From an uncultured bacterium (GTDB lineage Bacteria; Actinomycetota; Actinomycetes; S36-B12; CAIYMF01): 64,000 bases of DNA. Made by a program: the position numbers and the translations under genes. How positions within the stretch are numbered: the first letter of the stretch is position 1; the number at the start of each line of letters is the position of its first letter. Positions 47,838 through 57,201 of this stretch are shown in pieces. The stretch is from assembly GCA_903826575.1 (NCBI GenBank), contig CAIKEU010000013.1:1-64000 (forward strand), in the 5' to 3' direction. Below the pieces are notes generated by a model, which had not been told where the DNA came from, searched no databases, and saw nothing but the letters and a program-made list of their open reading frames with translations.

Positions 47838-48341
47838 TTACGACGTGGGGAGAGCCGCGATTCGGCGAGTGAGGTACGGCGAGAACCAGCCCTTGTACTT
47901 CTCCTGAAGTTCAGGCTTCGTCCAATCGAGCCCAGTCACAACGCCCCGACATGTCGGCTCACCGCACAGGCAGGTGAATTCGTCGTAGTCGCTTGAATCA
48001 CAGGTGGCGTAGTCGAATGTGAGTTCTTCGCCCACCTCGATGTCGCGCATCGCGACCAGGACATTGGCACCGACCAAGCCACAGGACGGCTCACATGAGT
48101 GGTTCAGGAAGTCGCCTGGTTCAGGAGTGTCGCCGGAGACGAGGTACAAGTCTTGATCGACTTGGATCGAGCGGCTTTGTCGGTCGTGGCTGAACGTCTC
48201 CAGCGTGTCATGGGTAACTACCCAGCCACCGAATCCAGCAACGGTTGTGCCTTCGGGAATCCGCTCGATCGCGAATGATCCCCAGCCCTTAGCGCCTACG
48301 GGGCGGGCTTCCGCACCCGGGAACAGCCAGTTGTAGTCCAC
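47838..48341 (-). CDS. SET-domain protein with post-SET-like cysteines (GTG start)
   Basis: GSFAIERIPEGTTV…FLNHSCEPSCG…GEELTFDYATCDSSDYDEFTCLCGEPTCRG. Confidence 0.9.
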   Translation of the reverse strand: MDYNWLFPGAEARPVGAKGWGSFAIERIPEGTTVAGFGGWVVTHDTLETFSHDRQSRSIQVDQDLYLVSGDTPEPGDFLNHSCEPSCGLVGANVLVAMRDIEVGEELTFDYATCDSSDYDEFTCLCGEPTCRGVVTGLDWTKPELQEKYKGWFSPYLTRRIAALPTS

Positions 48342-48365
48342 GTGCCGTCTCCTTGACGATCGCGT

Positions 48366-48452
48366 AGCCCGGTGCCCCAGTGGGTCCGGTGCCTCTCACC
48401 CCTCACGGGCTTACTCGTAGTTTTCCTTGGCCGATACGCACCTGTTGGTGCG
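48366..48452 (-). other. Predicted structured leader upstream of the SET gene
   Basis: Imperfect long stem AGCCCGTG…CACCGGGCT with internal GGTG/CACC and CCC/GGG pairings; separate CGCACC-AACA-GGTGCG hairpin. Confidence 0.35.
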
Positions 48453-48595
48453 CCGTGCATCGCATATTTCAGCACAGATTGGTTAACAACCTGTATTCGC
48501 GATTCGTCTAAACGGAGAAAGAGGGATAAATGACCAGCGATTGAGCGCGCGGATCGGGCACATCACTTCGTAAGCCGCCGTGCTTTGATTGGGAC

Positions 48596-49168
48596 ATGAC
48601 CAATCCTGCGGAACCACGTCCGATGACCACCGTCGACGCACATGTCGTCGTGGTTGGCCCCGATGGTGAGCCGGTCGCTACCACGGACATTGCAGGCAGT
48701 GACACGCCAGCCTCCGAGCCCGAGACCACGTCGATCACCGATCTGATCGAGCAGCCCGCAAAGGTCATGCGGATTGGGAGCATGATCAAGCAACTACTCG
48801 AAGAAGTGAAGAGCGCACCTCTTGATGAAGACGCGCGGGTGCGGTTGCGCGAGATCCATCGACGTTCCATCACCGAGTTAGAGGACGGATTGGCGCCAGA
48901 ACTGGTCGAGGAACTTGAACGCTTGTCGTTACCCTTCACCGAAGAACGAGTTCCCAGCGAATCCGAGCTACGAATCGCCCAAGCTCAACTCGTTGGCTGG
49001 CTCGAAGGCCTCTTCCACGGAATTCAGACCGCACTGTTCGCCCAGCAAATGATGGCCCAGTCGCAGGTGGAGCAGCTACGTCAGCGCGCCATCGGTGGTG
49101 GGGACCGCGGCGCCCAACCCGGTCAAGGACCCGATGAGCCCGGACGCAATGCTGGGCTCTATCTATAA
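48596..49168 (+). CDS. bpa: Bacterial proteasome activator (Bpa/PafE, DUF2587)
   Basis: IEQPAKVMRIGSMIKQLLEEVKSAPLDEDARVRLREIHRRSITELEDGLAPEL…RIAQAQLVGWLEGLFHGIQTALFAQQM; C-terminal GLYL. Confidence 0.92.
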   Translation: MTNPAEPRPMTTVDAHVVVVGPDGEPVATTDIAGSDTPASEPETTSITDLIEQPAKVMRIGSMIKQLLEEVKSAPLDEDARVRLREIHRRSITELEDGLAPELVEELERLSLPFTEERVPSESELRIAQAQLVGWLEGLFHGIQTALFAQQMMAQSQVEQLRQRAIGGGDRGAQPGQGPDEPGRNAGLYL

Positions 49169-49285
49169 AAGTGCACCGGTTCACGGGACGGTGCACTCCG
49201 CCGCAATTTCCTCAGCGCGCAGACCACGCAACGGCACGGACTCACCACATCGGTGTTCGTGCTTGACGCGCACTAGGCTGAGCCT

Positions 49286-50602
49286 GTGATCGATCTCAAA
49301 CTGATTCGTGACGAACCCGAGCATGTACGCACATCCCAGCGTTCGCGCGGTGAGGACCCGACGATCGTTGATCGTGTTTTGGCCGCCGACGAACGTCGCC
49401 GTGCAGCTGAGCTCGCCTTCGGCACCTTGCGCAATGAGCAAAAGGAGCTAGGCAAGCAGATCGGTCCGTTACAGGGTGCGGTCAAAAAGGCCAGTGACGA
49501 CGACCGCGCCGGCATCCAGTCAGAGCTTGATGGATTGATGGCTACTGCAACGGAACTGTCAGATCGAGTCAAGGCCGCCGAGGACGAACGTGCCGCTGCC
49601 GATGCCGACGCAGCAGCGCTGGTAGCCCTACTGTCTAACGTCGTTGAAACTGCCGCGCCCATCGGTGGTGAGGATGACTTTGTCGTTCTAGAGCATGTGG
49701 GCACACCGCGAGACTTCGCCGCTGAAGGAATCGCTGTTCGCGATCACGTTGAACTCGGCGAGCTGCTCGGGGCAATCGATATCGAACGCGGCGCCAAGGT
49801 TTCCGGCTCACGCTTCTACTACCTGACAGGTGTTGGCGCACTCCTTGAGTTGGCCTTGGTCAACCACGCAATTGCATTGGCCTGCAGTAACGGATTCATC
49901 CCGGTCATTCCGCCAGCGCTCGTCAAGCCAGCAGCAATGGAGGGAACTGGCTTCCTCGGCCAGGCGGCAGAAAACGTCTACCGCCTCGAGCAAGACGATA
50001 TGTATCTCGTTGGTACTGCTGAAGTTCCGCTCGCTGCGTATCACTCCGACGAAATCTTGGACGCGGAGTCCTTGCCGCGGAGGTACGTCGGATACTCACC
50101 CTGTTTTCGTCGCGAGGCCGGATCCCATGGAAAGGACACTCGTGGCATTTTCCGGGTGCACTGGTTCGACAAGGTCGAGATGTTCTCGTACTGCAATCCG
50201 GAAGATGCAACGAACGAGCATCAGCGCATTCTTGCTTGGGAACGACAGTTCCTCGATTCGCTTGAAGTTCCTTACCGCGTGATTGATGTCGCTACTGGCG
50301 ATCTCGGCTCATCGGCCGCACGCAAATTCGACATCGAAGCCTGGGTGCCGTCACAGGAGCGCTACCGCGAAGTGACGTCCACCTCGAACTGCACCGAGTT
50401 TCAGGCACGTCGTCTTCGCGTTCGCATGCGCGACGGTGATGGCGTACGTCCGTTAGCAACTCTCAACGGGACGCTCGTGGCAATTACACGGACCATCGTC
50501 ACCCTGTTGGAAAACCATCAGCAGGCCGACGGTTCTGTACGCGTGCCCATGGCACTTCGACCGTATCTCGGTGGTCGCGAAACCCTCGATCCCATCGCAT
50601 AG
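49286..50602 (+). CDS. serS: Serine--tRNA ligase
   Basis: [15 protein letters not shown]…EGTGFL…[31 protein letters not shown]…[14 protein letters not shown]. Confidence 0.97.
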   Translation: MIDLKLIRDEPEHVRTSQRSRGEDPTIVDRVLAADERRRAAELAFGTLRNEQKELGKQIGPLQGAVKKASDDDRAGIQSELDGLMATATELSDRVKAAEDERAAADADAAALVALLSNVVETAAPIGGEDDFVVLEHVGTPRDFAAEGIAVRDHVELGELLGAIDIERGAKVSGSRFYYLTGVGALLELALVNHAIALACSNGFIPVIPPALVKPAAMEGTGFLGQAAENVYRLEQDDMYLVGTAEVPLAAYHSDEILDAESLPRRYVGYSPCFRREAGSHGKDTRGIFRVHWFDKVEMFSYCNPEDATNEHQRILAWERQFLDSLEVPYRVIDVATGDLGSSAARKFDIEAWVPSQERYREVTSTSNCTEFQARRLRVRMRDGDGVRPLATLNGTLVAITRTIVTLLENHQQADGSVRVPMALRPYLGGRETLDPIA

Positions 50603-50653
50603 TTCGCCACACCCGCGTCGCGCGGATGAATGCGATCGGCAAGGATGGGGTTA

Positions 50654-51507
50654 TGGCACATCGGGATTGGCAAGAGCTCACAGCCGGCATTCACTTGATG
50701 GCAACTGATCTTGACGGAACATTGATTCGTTCAGATCAGACAGTTTCTGATTTTACCGTCGAAACTTTCCGAAGAGCTCGCGCTATGAATTTCCCGATCA
50801 TCTTCGTCACGGGACGACCGCCGCGATGGATCGCTCCAGTCGCTGAGGTGACGCAACATCACGGCTTGGCCGTCTGTGCCAATGGCGCCATCGTCGTCGA
50901 TCTCGTAACTCAACGTGTCGTGGAGTCAGATCCGATCGCACCCGAGATCGTTGACGAGATTGTGACGATCCTCCGCGCGCAAGTTCCCGGGGTAGCTTTC
51001 GCGGCCGAGTGGGTGGGGATGACTCCGGGTGAGGAGCCCTTTGGTTATGAGCCGACGTACGTCACTCGATACGAAAATCAGGCGGCCCGGCGTGAGGTGG
51101 ACATTCGGGAGTTCACTCGCGGAAAGTCGGTTGTGAAGATTCTCGCGCGTACCAGCGAGAGTCACGATCACGTAGACACTTTCCTTGGGCTCGCAGCCGA
51201 GCACATCGAACATCTTGCCGACATCACCCACTCCGATTCAACGGACACGCTTCTAGAAATGAGCGCATTCGGCGTCAGTAAGGGCTCAACCTTGGCCCGC
51301 CTTGCCGGTGAGCTTGGGATCGCCTCTACGCATGTGGCTGCCGCAGGGGATATGCCTAATGACGTTTCCATGATCACCTGGGCAAGAGCCGGGCTCGGCG
51401 TACAAGGCGGCCACGAGTGGGTTCTGGCGGCCGCTGACGCGGTAATCCCCGGCCCGCATGAGGACGGCATCGCCCAGTTCGTAGCCGCCGTTCTCGATAC
51501 GCACTAG
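50654..51507 (+). CDS. HAD superfamily hydrolase (Cof-type)
   Basis: LMATDLDGTLIRSDQTVSDFT…ANGAIVVD…KGSTLARLAGELGI…AAGDMPNDVSMI. Confidence 0.88.
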
Positions 51508-51606
51508 GCCGGTACGACGACATTCGAACCCGGATTTCGTCACTCTAGTCACATCTGTCCCACCTGTGACGGTCCTTTGTACAAACTCGGATCGATATTG
51601 AGGATC

Positions 51607-51624
51607 GTGTGAACCACATCACAC
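51607..51624. promoter_or_regulatory. CRP/GlxR-type binding site GTGTGAACCACATCACAC
   Basis: Exact TGTGA-N6-TCACA inverted repeat upstream of riboswitch. Confidence 0.75.
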
Positions 51625-51740
51625 GCCCCGCGGGGAGTTATCCCCAATGGGCCTGTCACGTTGGACCCAGAGCCAATTTCATGGTTACGGTAATTCTGTT
51701 AGCCGCCACAGTACGGACCGTCGTACACGGTTAACACGCC

Positions 51741-51873
51741 TAATCGTCGGGCTCTCTCGCCTGACGAACCGGGGACCCACAGCACGTGGGGCGAATCACC
51801 GGGTCGAGTAATCGACTCGGAGTAGGGCACCTCTTCTGGCCCGAGCCCGTCAGCTAACCCGGTCGGCGACGAG
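51741..51873 (+). ncRNA. c-di-AMP riboswitch (ydaO/yuaA class)
   Basis: Blocks GACGAACCGGGGACCCA, GGGGCGAATCACCGGGTCG, GTAGGGCACCTCTTCTGGCCCGAGCCCGTCAGCTAACCCGGTCGGCGACGAGAGG directly before a cell-wall peptidase. Confidence 0.88.
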
Positions 51874-51884
51874 AGGAGTTATTT

Positions 51885-52496
51885 GTGCTGTCTGTTTCGC
51901 GACGCCTATTTTCCCCCGCGTCAATCCTTCTTGCGACCGCTCTGAGCGTCGGCATCGCAACCACCCCCGTTCATGCAAACGAGGTCGTACCGACCTCAGT
52001 GAACGTCGCTGCGTTTGCCTCACATGCAACGTCAGTCGCGACGAGGTCCGCGGTAACCCCCGTAAGCAAGGCCGCAGCCGTCAAGGCCGCACAGGCCAAG
52101 GTTGCGGCCGCTCGAGCAGCTCGAGTTGCTCGGATTCGATTCTCGATTGTTTCGATTGCCCTATCCAAAGTGGGCGCGTCATACATTGCCGGACACGCCG
52201 GTCCGAATTCGTTCGACTGCTCGGGCCTAGCGCTCTACGTCTACGCCAAGGCCGCCGGCATCTCACTGCCCCACTACTCGCGGGCGCAGTACAGCATGTC
52301 GACGCACATCTCGGCGAGTAGCCTGCGCGCCGGCGACCTGGTCTTCTTCTTTCGCAATGGAGCCCACCACGTGGCGGTCTACATAGGTGGCGGAAAGATG
52401 GTCGGCGCAGCAAACCCACGTGCGGGTGTCCGCATCGACTCCGTATTCGGACCTTGGTACGGATCGCACTTCAGCGGTGCTGGTCGACTTCTCTAG
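51885..52496 (+). CDS. Secreted NlpC/P60 (C40) peptidoglycan endopeptidase (GTG start)
   Basis: NSFDCSGLALYVYAKAAGISLPHYSRAQY…LRAGDLVFFFRNGAHHVAVYIGGGKMVGA. Confidence 0.93.
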   Translation: MLSVSRRLFSPASILLATALSVGIATTPVHANEVVPTSVNVAAFASHATSVATRSAVTPVSKAAAVKAAQAKVAAARAARVARIRFSIVSIALSKVGASYIAGHAGPNSFDCSGLALYVYAKAAGISLPHYSRAQYSMSTHISASSLRAGDLVFFFRNGAHHVAVYIGGGKMVGAANPRAGVRIDSVFGPWYGSHFSGAGRLL

Positions 52497-52529
52497 CACT
52501 TCGCAAACTTTGTAATCCACGACCACAAA

Positions 52530-52566
52530 GAGCCGGAATCCTTCACCTGAGGGTTCCGGCTCTTTT
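52530..52566 (+). terminator. Rho-independent terminator of the NlpC/P60 gene
   Basis: GAGCCGGAATCC…GGGTTCCGGCTCTTTT. Confidence 0.85.
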
Positions 52567-52577
52567 GGCATTCAGGA

Positions 52578-52597
52578 ATACCCCCTAGGGGTATACT
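52578..52597 (+). promoter_or_regulatory. CsoR-type operator overlapping the -10 of the csoR-copZ-copA operon
   Basis: ATACCCC-CTA-GGGGTAT (52578-52594) overlapping TATACT (52592-52597). Confidence 0.75.
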
Positions 52598-52622
52598 GTT
52601 ACGTGAGCTGAAGGAGACAGCC

Positions 52623-52907
52623 ATGGAACATGGTTACAACGCGGATAAAGACAAGGTCTTAGCGCGACTGAGTCGTATTGAAGGCCAGGTGCGTGGCATC
52701 GCTCGCATGGTCGAGGACGATACGTACTGCATCGATGTCTTAACTCAAGTTTCGGCTGCCACTCGAGCACTCGAAAACGTCGCGTTGCTGCTTCTCGACG
52801 ACCATCTTGATCATTGCGTCCGAAACGCGGCGATCAGCGGTGGCCCTGAAGCCGACGAAAAACTGCGCGAAGCATCACAAGCAATTGCCCGACTCGTTCG
52901 CTCGTAG
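52623..52907 (+). CDS. csoR: CsoR-family copper-sensing repressor
   Basis: VLARLSRIEGQVRGIARMVEDDTYCIDVLTQVSAATRALENVALLLLDDHLDHCV; Cys/His/Cys ligand pattern. Confidence 0.92.
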   Translation: MEHGYNADKDKVLARLSRIEGQVRGIARMVEDDTYCIDVLTQVSAATRALENVALLLLDDHLDHCVRNAAISGGPEADEKLREASQAIARLVRS

Positions 52908-52937
52908 ACCTACTCATCCACTCTGTAAGGACAACTC

Positions 52938-53147
52938 GTGAATACCACAAGATGGACCGTCGAGGGCATGACCTGCCAACACTGCATTAATGCTGTCACC
53001 GAGGAAATCTCAGCGATACCCGGCGTCACCGCGGTGGCCGTTGACCTTGAAGGCGGCCAAGTATCGATTACCTCAGAGGACGCTCTCACCGCTAGCGATG
53101 TCGCAGCAGCGATTGATGAAGCCGGGTATGTCCTGATCACCAACTAG
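52938..53147 (+). CDS. copZ: Copper chaperone (HMA domain)
   Basis: WTVEGMTCQHCINAVTEEISAIPGVTAVAVDLEGG. Confidence 0.92.
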   Translation: MNTTRWTVEGMTCQHCINAVTEEISAIPGVTAVAVDLEGGQVSITSEDALTASDVAAAIDEAGYVLITN

Positions 53148-53157
53148 TTTCACCACT

Positions 53158-55347
53158 TTGGACGGACCAAACATGAGCACTCCAGTCACCACCTCGGTCG
53201 ATCTTGCGGTCACCGGCATGACCTGTGCCTCATGTGCGGCACGCGTTGAGAAAAAGCTCAACAAAATGCCCGGTGTGGTTGCCACGGTCAACTACGCCAC
53301 CGAAACGGCGCGCGTGCAGGTGCCCGAGGGCGTCAGCCGCGACGATCTCGTTGCGGTCGTTGAAGCAACTGGCTACGGAGTCGCCCAACCAGACGATGTA
53401 CACGATCCCGACCCCGACGACTTAGAGCGCCGCTGGAAGGTCTCGGCGATTCTGTCGGTTCCGGTCCTCGCCATGGCCATGCTTCCAGCGCTGCAAATCA
53501 ATTGGTGGCAATGGGTTTCTTTCCTGCTTGCATCCATTGTCGTTCTCTGGGGTGGCGCACCATTCCACCGAGCCGCCTTCATGAATGCGCGACACGGGAT
53601 GACAACCATGGACACGTTGGTTTCTCTCGGAGTGCTATCGGCCTATCTGTGGTCGACGTTCGCCATCATGTTCACCGGTGCCGGAGCAATCGGTATGCAC
53701 ATGGATATGTCCTGGCTGCCTAGCCACGACGCGTCGACCGCTGGGCATCCTGATTTGTACTTTGAGTCAGCAGCGCTCGTGACTACCTTCTTACTCATCG
53801 GCCGTTGGCTCGAGAATCGAGCTAAGCAAAGTTCCGGGCAGGCACTACGTGCACTGCTTGATCTGGCGCCAAAGACAGCAACGATCCGCGACGGCGCCAC
53901 AGAAACTCTGATTCCAGCGTCACATATCAAGGTTGGCGACCTCGTCGTTGTTCGATCTGGTGAACGCATCGCCGCCGATGGTGTCGTCGTCGAAGGTGCG
54001 TCCGCTGTCGACGCAAGCACGCTCACCGGAGAGTCCGTACCGGTCGACGTCTCCATTGGCGACAGCGTTGCCGGCGGCACTGTTGTTCAAGACGGCCGCC
54101 TAGTCGTGCAAGCAACGCGGATCGGCTCAGACACTGCGCTAGCTCGCATTACTGCCCTCGTCACCTCGGCGCAGGCAGGGAAGGCACCCGTCCAGCGACT
54201 AGCCGACCGAGTTTCGGAGATCTTCGTTCCCATCGTCTTGGTCATCGCACTTGTAACTCTGCTCGCGTGGGGATTTAGCGCAGGCTGGCAGCAAGGTTTC
54301 ACCGCGGCTGTCGCAGTGTTGGTCATTGCCTGCCCGTGTGCCCTCGGCTTGGCAACCCCCACTGCACTTTTGGTTGGTACCGGTCGTGGAGCACAGATGG
54401 GTGTGCTGGTTCGTGGCCCTGACGTTCTTGAATCCACGCACATGGTCAACACTGTCGTTCTAGACAAAACCGGAACCTTGACCACAGGGGTCATGTCCGT
54501 AGTCGACGTGTGGGGTGATGACGAGGCAATTCGCTTCGCCGGCGCGCTTGAACACGCGTCGAGCCACCCGATTGCACATGCCATCGCTGCCTACGCGGCC
54601 GACCGCGGCCACCTCCCGGACTCCTTCGAGATTGTCACCGCACGCGGAGACGGAGTAAGTGGGCTCGTCGAGGGTCATCGGGTACGGGCAGGTCGTCCAG
54701 ATTGGATAGCCAGTGACAGTTCCTGGCCCAATGAACTAACCACCTGGCAGGCGAACAGCAATACGCTGGTTGCCGTAGCAATCGACGACGTACCACGTGC
54801 GCTTATTGCCATCTCTGATGTAATCCGGCCGACGACTTCCGATGCCTTAACCTCGCTTCGTTCCCTCGGAATTGAACCGATCATGGTGACCGGCGATAAC
54901 CAAGCCACAGCACAGCAAATCGCGGCCGAGTGCGGCATAGACAAGGTGTTTGCCCAGTCGAGACCTGAAGATAAGTTGGCGATCGTCCATGGGCTGCAAC
55001 AGCAGGGTCGGGTCGTTGCGGTAATTGGTGACGGCGTGAACGACGCCGCCGCCCTGGCCGCTGCCGATCTCGGCATCGCCATGGGCGGTGGGACAGATGC
55101 TGCGATAGAGGCCGCTGACATCACCCTGCTACGCGAGGACCTGCGCAGTGCCGCCGACGCGATACGCCTTTCCCGGGCGACCCTGAGGACCATCAAGCAG
55201 AATCTTGCGTGGGCGTTCGGTTACAACATTGCCGCTATTCCGCTGGCAGCATCAGGAATGCTCACCCCTTTGATTGCAGGGCTTGCGATGGCGCTATCGA
55301 GTGTCTGCGTCGTTGGGAATAGCTTACGTTTGCGAAATTTTCACTGA
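53158..55347 (+). CDS. copA: Copper-translocating P-type ATPase
   Basis: GMTCASCAARVEK; ACPCALGLATPTALLVGTGRGA; DKTGTLTTG; VIGDGVNDAAALAAADLGIAMGGGTDAAIEAADITLL. Confidence 0.96.
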   Translation: MDGPNMSTPVTTSVDLAVTGMTCASCAARVEKKLNKMPGVVATVNYATETARVQVPEGVSRDDLVAVVEATGYGVAQPDDVHDPDPDDLERRWKVSAILSVPVLAMAMLPALQINWWQWVSFLLASIVVLWGGAPFHRAAFMNARHGMTTMDTLVSLGVLSAYLWSTFAIMFTGAGAIGMHMDMSWLPSHDASTAGHPDLYFESAALVTTFLLIGRWLENRAKQSSGQALRALLDLAPKTATIRDGATETLIPASHIKVGDLVVVRSGERIAADGVVVEGASAVDASTLTGESVPVDVSIGDSVAGGTVVQDGRLVVQATRIGSDTALARITALVTSAQAGKAPVQRLADRVSEIFVPIVLVIALVTLLAWGFSAGWQQGFTAAVAVLVIACPCALGLATPTALLVGTGRGAQMGVLVRGPDVLESTHMVNTVVLDKTGTLTTGVMSVVDVWGDDEAIRFAGALEHASSHPIAHAIAAYAADRGHLPDSFEIVTARGDGVSGLVEGHRVRAGRPDWIASDSSWPNELTTWQANSNTLVAVAIDDVPRALIAISDVIRPTTSDALTSLRSLGIEPIMVTGDNQATAQQIAAECGIDKVFAQSRPEDKLAIVHGLQQQGRVVAVIGDGVNDAAALAAADLGIAMGGGTDAAIEAADITLLREDLRSAADAIRLSRATLRTIKQNLAWAFGYNIAAIPLAASGMLTPLIAGLAMALSSVCVVGNSLRLRNFH

Positions 55348-55385
55348 CGGCACGTCGCAGCGCCGAACGATGGTTTAGCGGCGGT

Positions 55386-56309
55386 TTAGCCGTCGCCGCG
55401 GATGGACCGCAACCACTGTTCGGCGTCACGGAAGTCCACGTCCGTCACGCCCTCACGGACAAGCGGCTGACGGCCGTCATGCCGGGGGTACGAGCCGAGG
55501 AAGCGCACATCTGCGCAAATCCGATGCAAACCAGCCAGCGCCTCGCCCACGCGTGCATCACTCACATGACCTTCGCAATCGAGTGAGAAGAAGTAGTCGC
55601 CCAGAGCTTTGCGAGTTGGACGTGATTCGATGCGGGTCAAGTTGACCCCGCGTACGGAGAACTCGGTGAGAATCTCCATCAAGGCGCCTGGGTGATCGGC
55701 ACGCATGAACAGCGTGAGAGTTGTTTTATCAGCCCCGCTGGGTGCCGGTAAGTACCCAGCGCGCGCCAACAGGACGAACCTCGTCCACGCCTCGTGGTTA
55801 TCGCCAATGTCGTCGGCCAGAATGTTGAGTCCGTATATATCGGCGGCAATCCGTGGTGCAATGGCGGCCTCGAACCCAGCTCCGGCTTCGGCAAGTGCGG
55901 CCGCCGCCGCCGATGTCGACGTCAACGGGATGACGCTGGCCTGCGGCAGATTCGTGCGCACCCAATCACTGCATTGAGCAGACGCATGCGGGTGCGTACC
56001 TATCGTGCGGATTTCACCCATGCCAATACCCGCGGGCGCCATCAACGTAAACGACACCGGGATTACCTGCTCGGCCACAATTACCAGCGGCTCGCCCACC
56101 GACAGGCCGTCCAGTGTCGTCGCGACAGATCCTTCGATTGAGTTTTCGATCGGGACGAGAGCGCGGTCGGCGTCACCACGGCGCAGTGCAGCTAATGCTT
56201 GCGCGACCGAACCGCCCGGTACGAGATCGGCTCCCTGACTGTCCTGAAGTTCGTGCAGCGCCGCTTCTGAAAAGGAACCGCGAGGTCCCAAGAAGATGAT
56301 CGAGGTCAT
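55386..56309 (-). CDS. pheA: Prephenate dehydratase
   Basis: IIFLGPRGSFSEAAL…VPIENSIEGSVATTLD…GALMEILTEFSVRGVNLTRIESRPTRKALGDYFFSLDCEGH (ACT). Confidence 0.95.
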   Translation of the reverse strand: MTSIIFLGPRGSFSEAALHELQDSQGADLVPGGSVAQALAALRRGDADRALVPIENSIEGSVATTLDGLSVGEPLVIVAEQVIPVSFTLMAPAGIGMGEIRTIGTHPHASAQCSDWVRTNLPQASVIPLTSTSAAAAALAEAGAGFEAAIAPRIAADIYGLNILADDIGDNHEAWTRFVLLARAGYLPAPSGADKTTLTLFMRADHPGALMEILTEFSVRGVNLTRIESRPTRKALGDYFFSLDCEGHVSDARVGEALAGLHRICADVRFLGSYPRHDGRQPLVREGVTDVDFRDAEQWLRSIRGDG

Positions 56310-56839
56310 AGGGCACGCCCCTTAACCGCGTACGCAACCGCCTGTTGCTCCTCGGGCGACAGCGGGGCATCACTTTGGCCAGCCTTGATGCCCTTCATAT
56401 AAGAGCGCGTCTCCTGACGACCGTGGATTGACGTCAGGACTAAACCGTCACCACCATCGTCCAGAAGAGCAGCACTGAACGAGAGCCGGCCGCCCATGTC
56501 ACCGAACGCGTCGTAGCGAACAACGCTGACATGACGAACAGCGTCAGATAGCTCCATCCGCGTTTTCGATAGAAGCGCAGACAAGTCATCCACCTCAGTA
56601 CGCATCGCCTGAACGAGCTCTGCCTGACGAGCCACCGCGTTGATGAACGAGGGAGCGTCATCATCTGCCGCGAGCAAAACCAACTCGCGGCGCATCTTTC
56701 GCTGACCGGTTAGGGCAAGGGCGCCAAGGATCGCAGCAATTCCGGCAACAACAACGCCGACGATGACGAGTGCATCGCGTACGGAGGGATCGAGGGCCAC
56801 AGCCCAAGGGTAGTGTGCGCCGCGATCGAACTCGAACAT
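56306..56839 (-). CDS. DUF4446 family protein
   Basis: VRHVSVVRYDAFGDMGGRLSFSAALLDDGGDGLVLTSIHGRQETRSYMKGI. Confidence 0.88.
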   Translation of the reverse strand: MFEFDRGAHYPWAVALDPSVRDALVIVGVVVAGIAAILGALALTGQRKMRRELVLLAADDDAPSFINAVARQAELVQAMRTEVDDLSALLSKTRMELSDAVRHVSVVRYDAFGDMGGRLSFSAALLDDGGDGLVLTSIHGRQETRSYMKGIKAGQSDAPLSPEEQQAVAYAVKGRAL

Positions 56840-56854
56840 CGATGCATGAAATAG

Positions 56855-56891
56855 AAAATGCGAGGCACTCCCCCGCGGGGCCTCGCATTTT
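56855..56891. terminator. Terminator-like hairpin
   Basis: AAAATGCGAGG…CCTCGCATTTT. Confidence 0.7.
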
Positions 56892-57004
56892 CATTGCTGT
56901 CATACCCGCATCACGGCGAACGAAACCTCGATCACCTTGGCGACAGATCCGCACGGGATGAACGCTCGAAGGCAATGTTCAGACGAGATTGCGCAAGGGG
57001 AGGG

Positions 57005-57054
57005 CATAAAAAATGATCGGACGCCGCCGACGGGGGATGCAGCGGCGTCCGATC
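57005..57054 (-). terminator. Strong Rho-independent terminator on minus strand
   Basis: GATCGGACGCCGC…GCGGCGTCCGATC (57015-57054), minus strand followed by ATTTTTTATG. Confidence 0.85.
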
Positions 57055-57201
57055 TACAGTTACGTTAAGTAGTGCAGTCCTGCGGGGCAACCACAAAGCC
57101 GCTGGTAGAGCGCATTGTTAGCAAAAATTGAGGTTTCAACGGCGTCCGCCGAACAGATAGGTCCCGCCGCTTTGGTTACCTAGCGTGACCTCACCGCATG
57201 A

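Noticed and set aside
51548-51570. GTCACATCTGTCCCACCTGTGAC as a second CRP site
   Set aside because: Half-sites are in the wrong orientation and spacing for TGTGA-N6-TCACA
57005-57130. Assignment to 6C RNA, SRP RNA or tmRNA
   Set aside because: Lacks the recognisable consensus blocks (for example GGAAG/AGCA of SRP); left as an unassigned candidate
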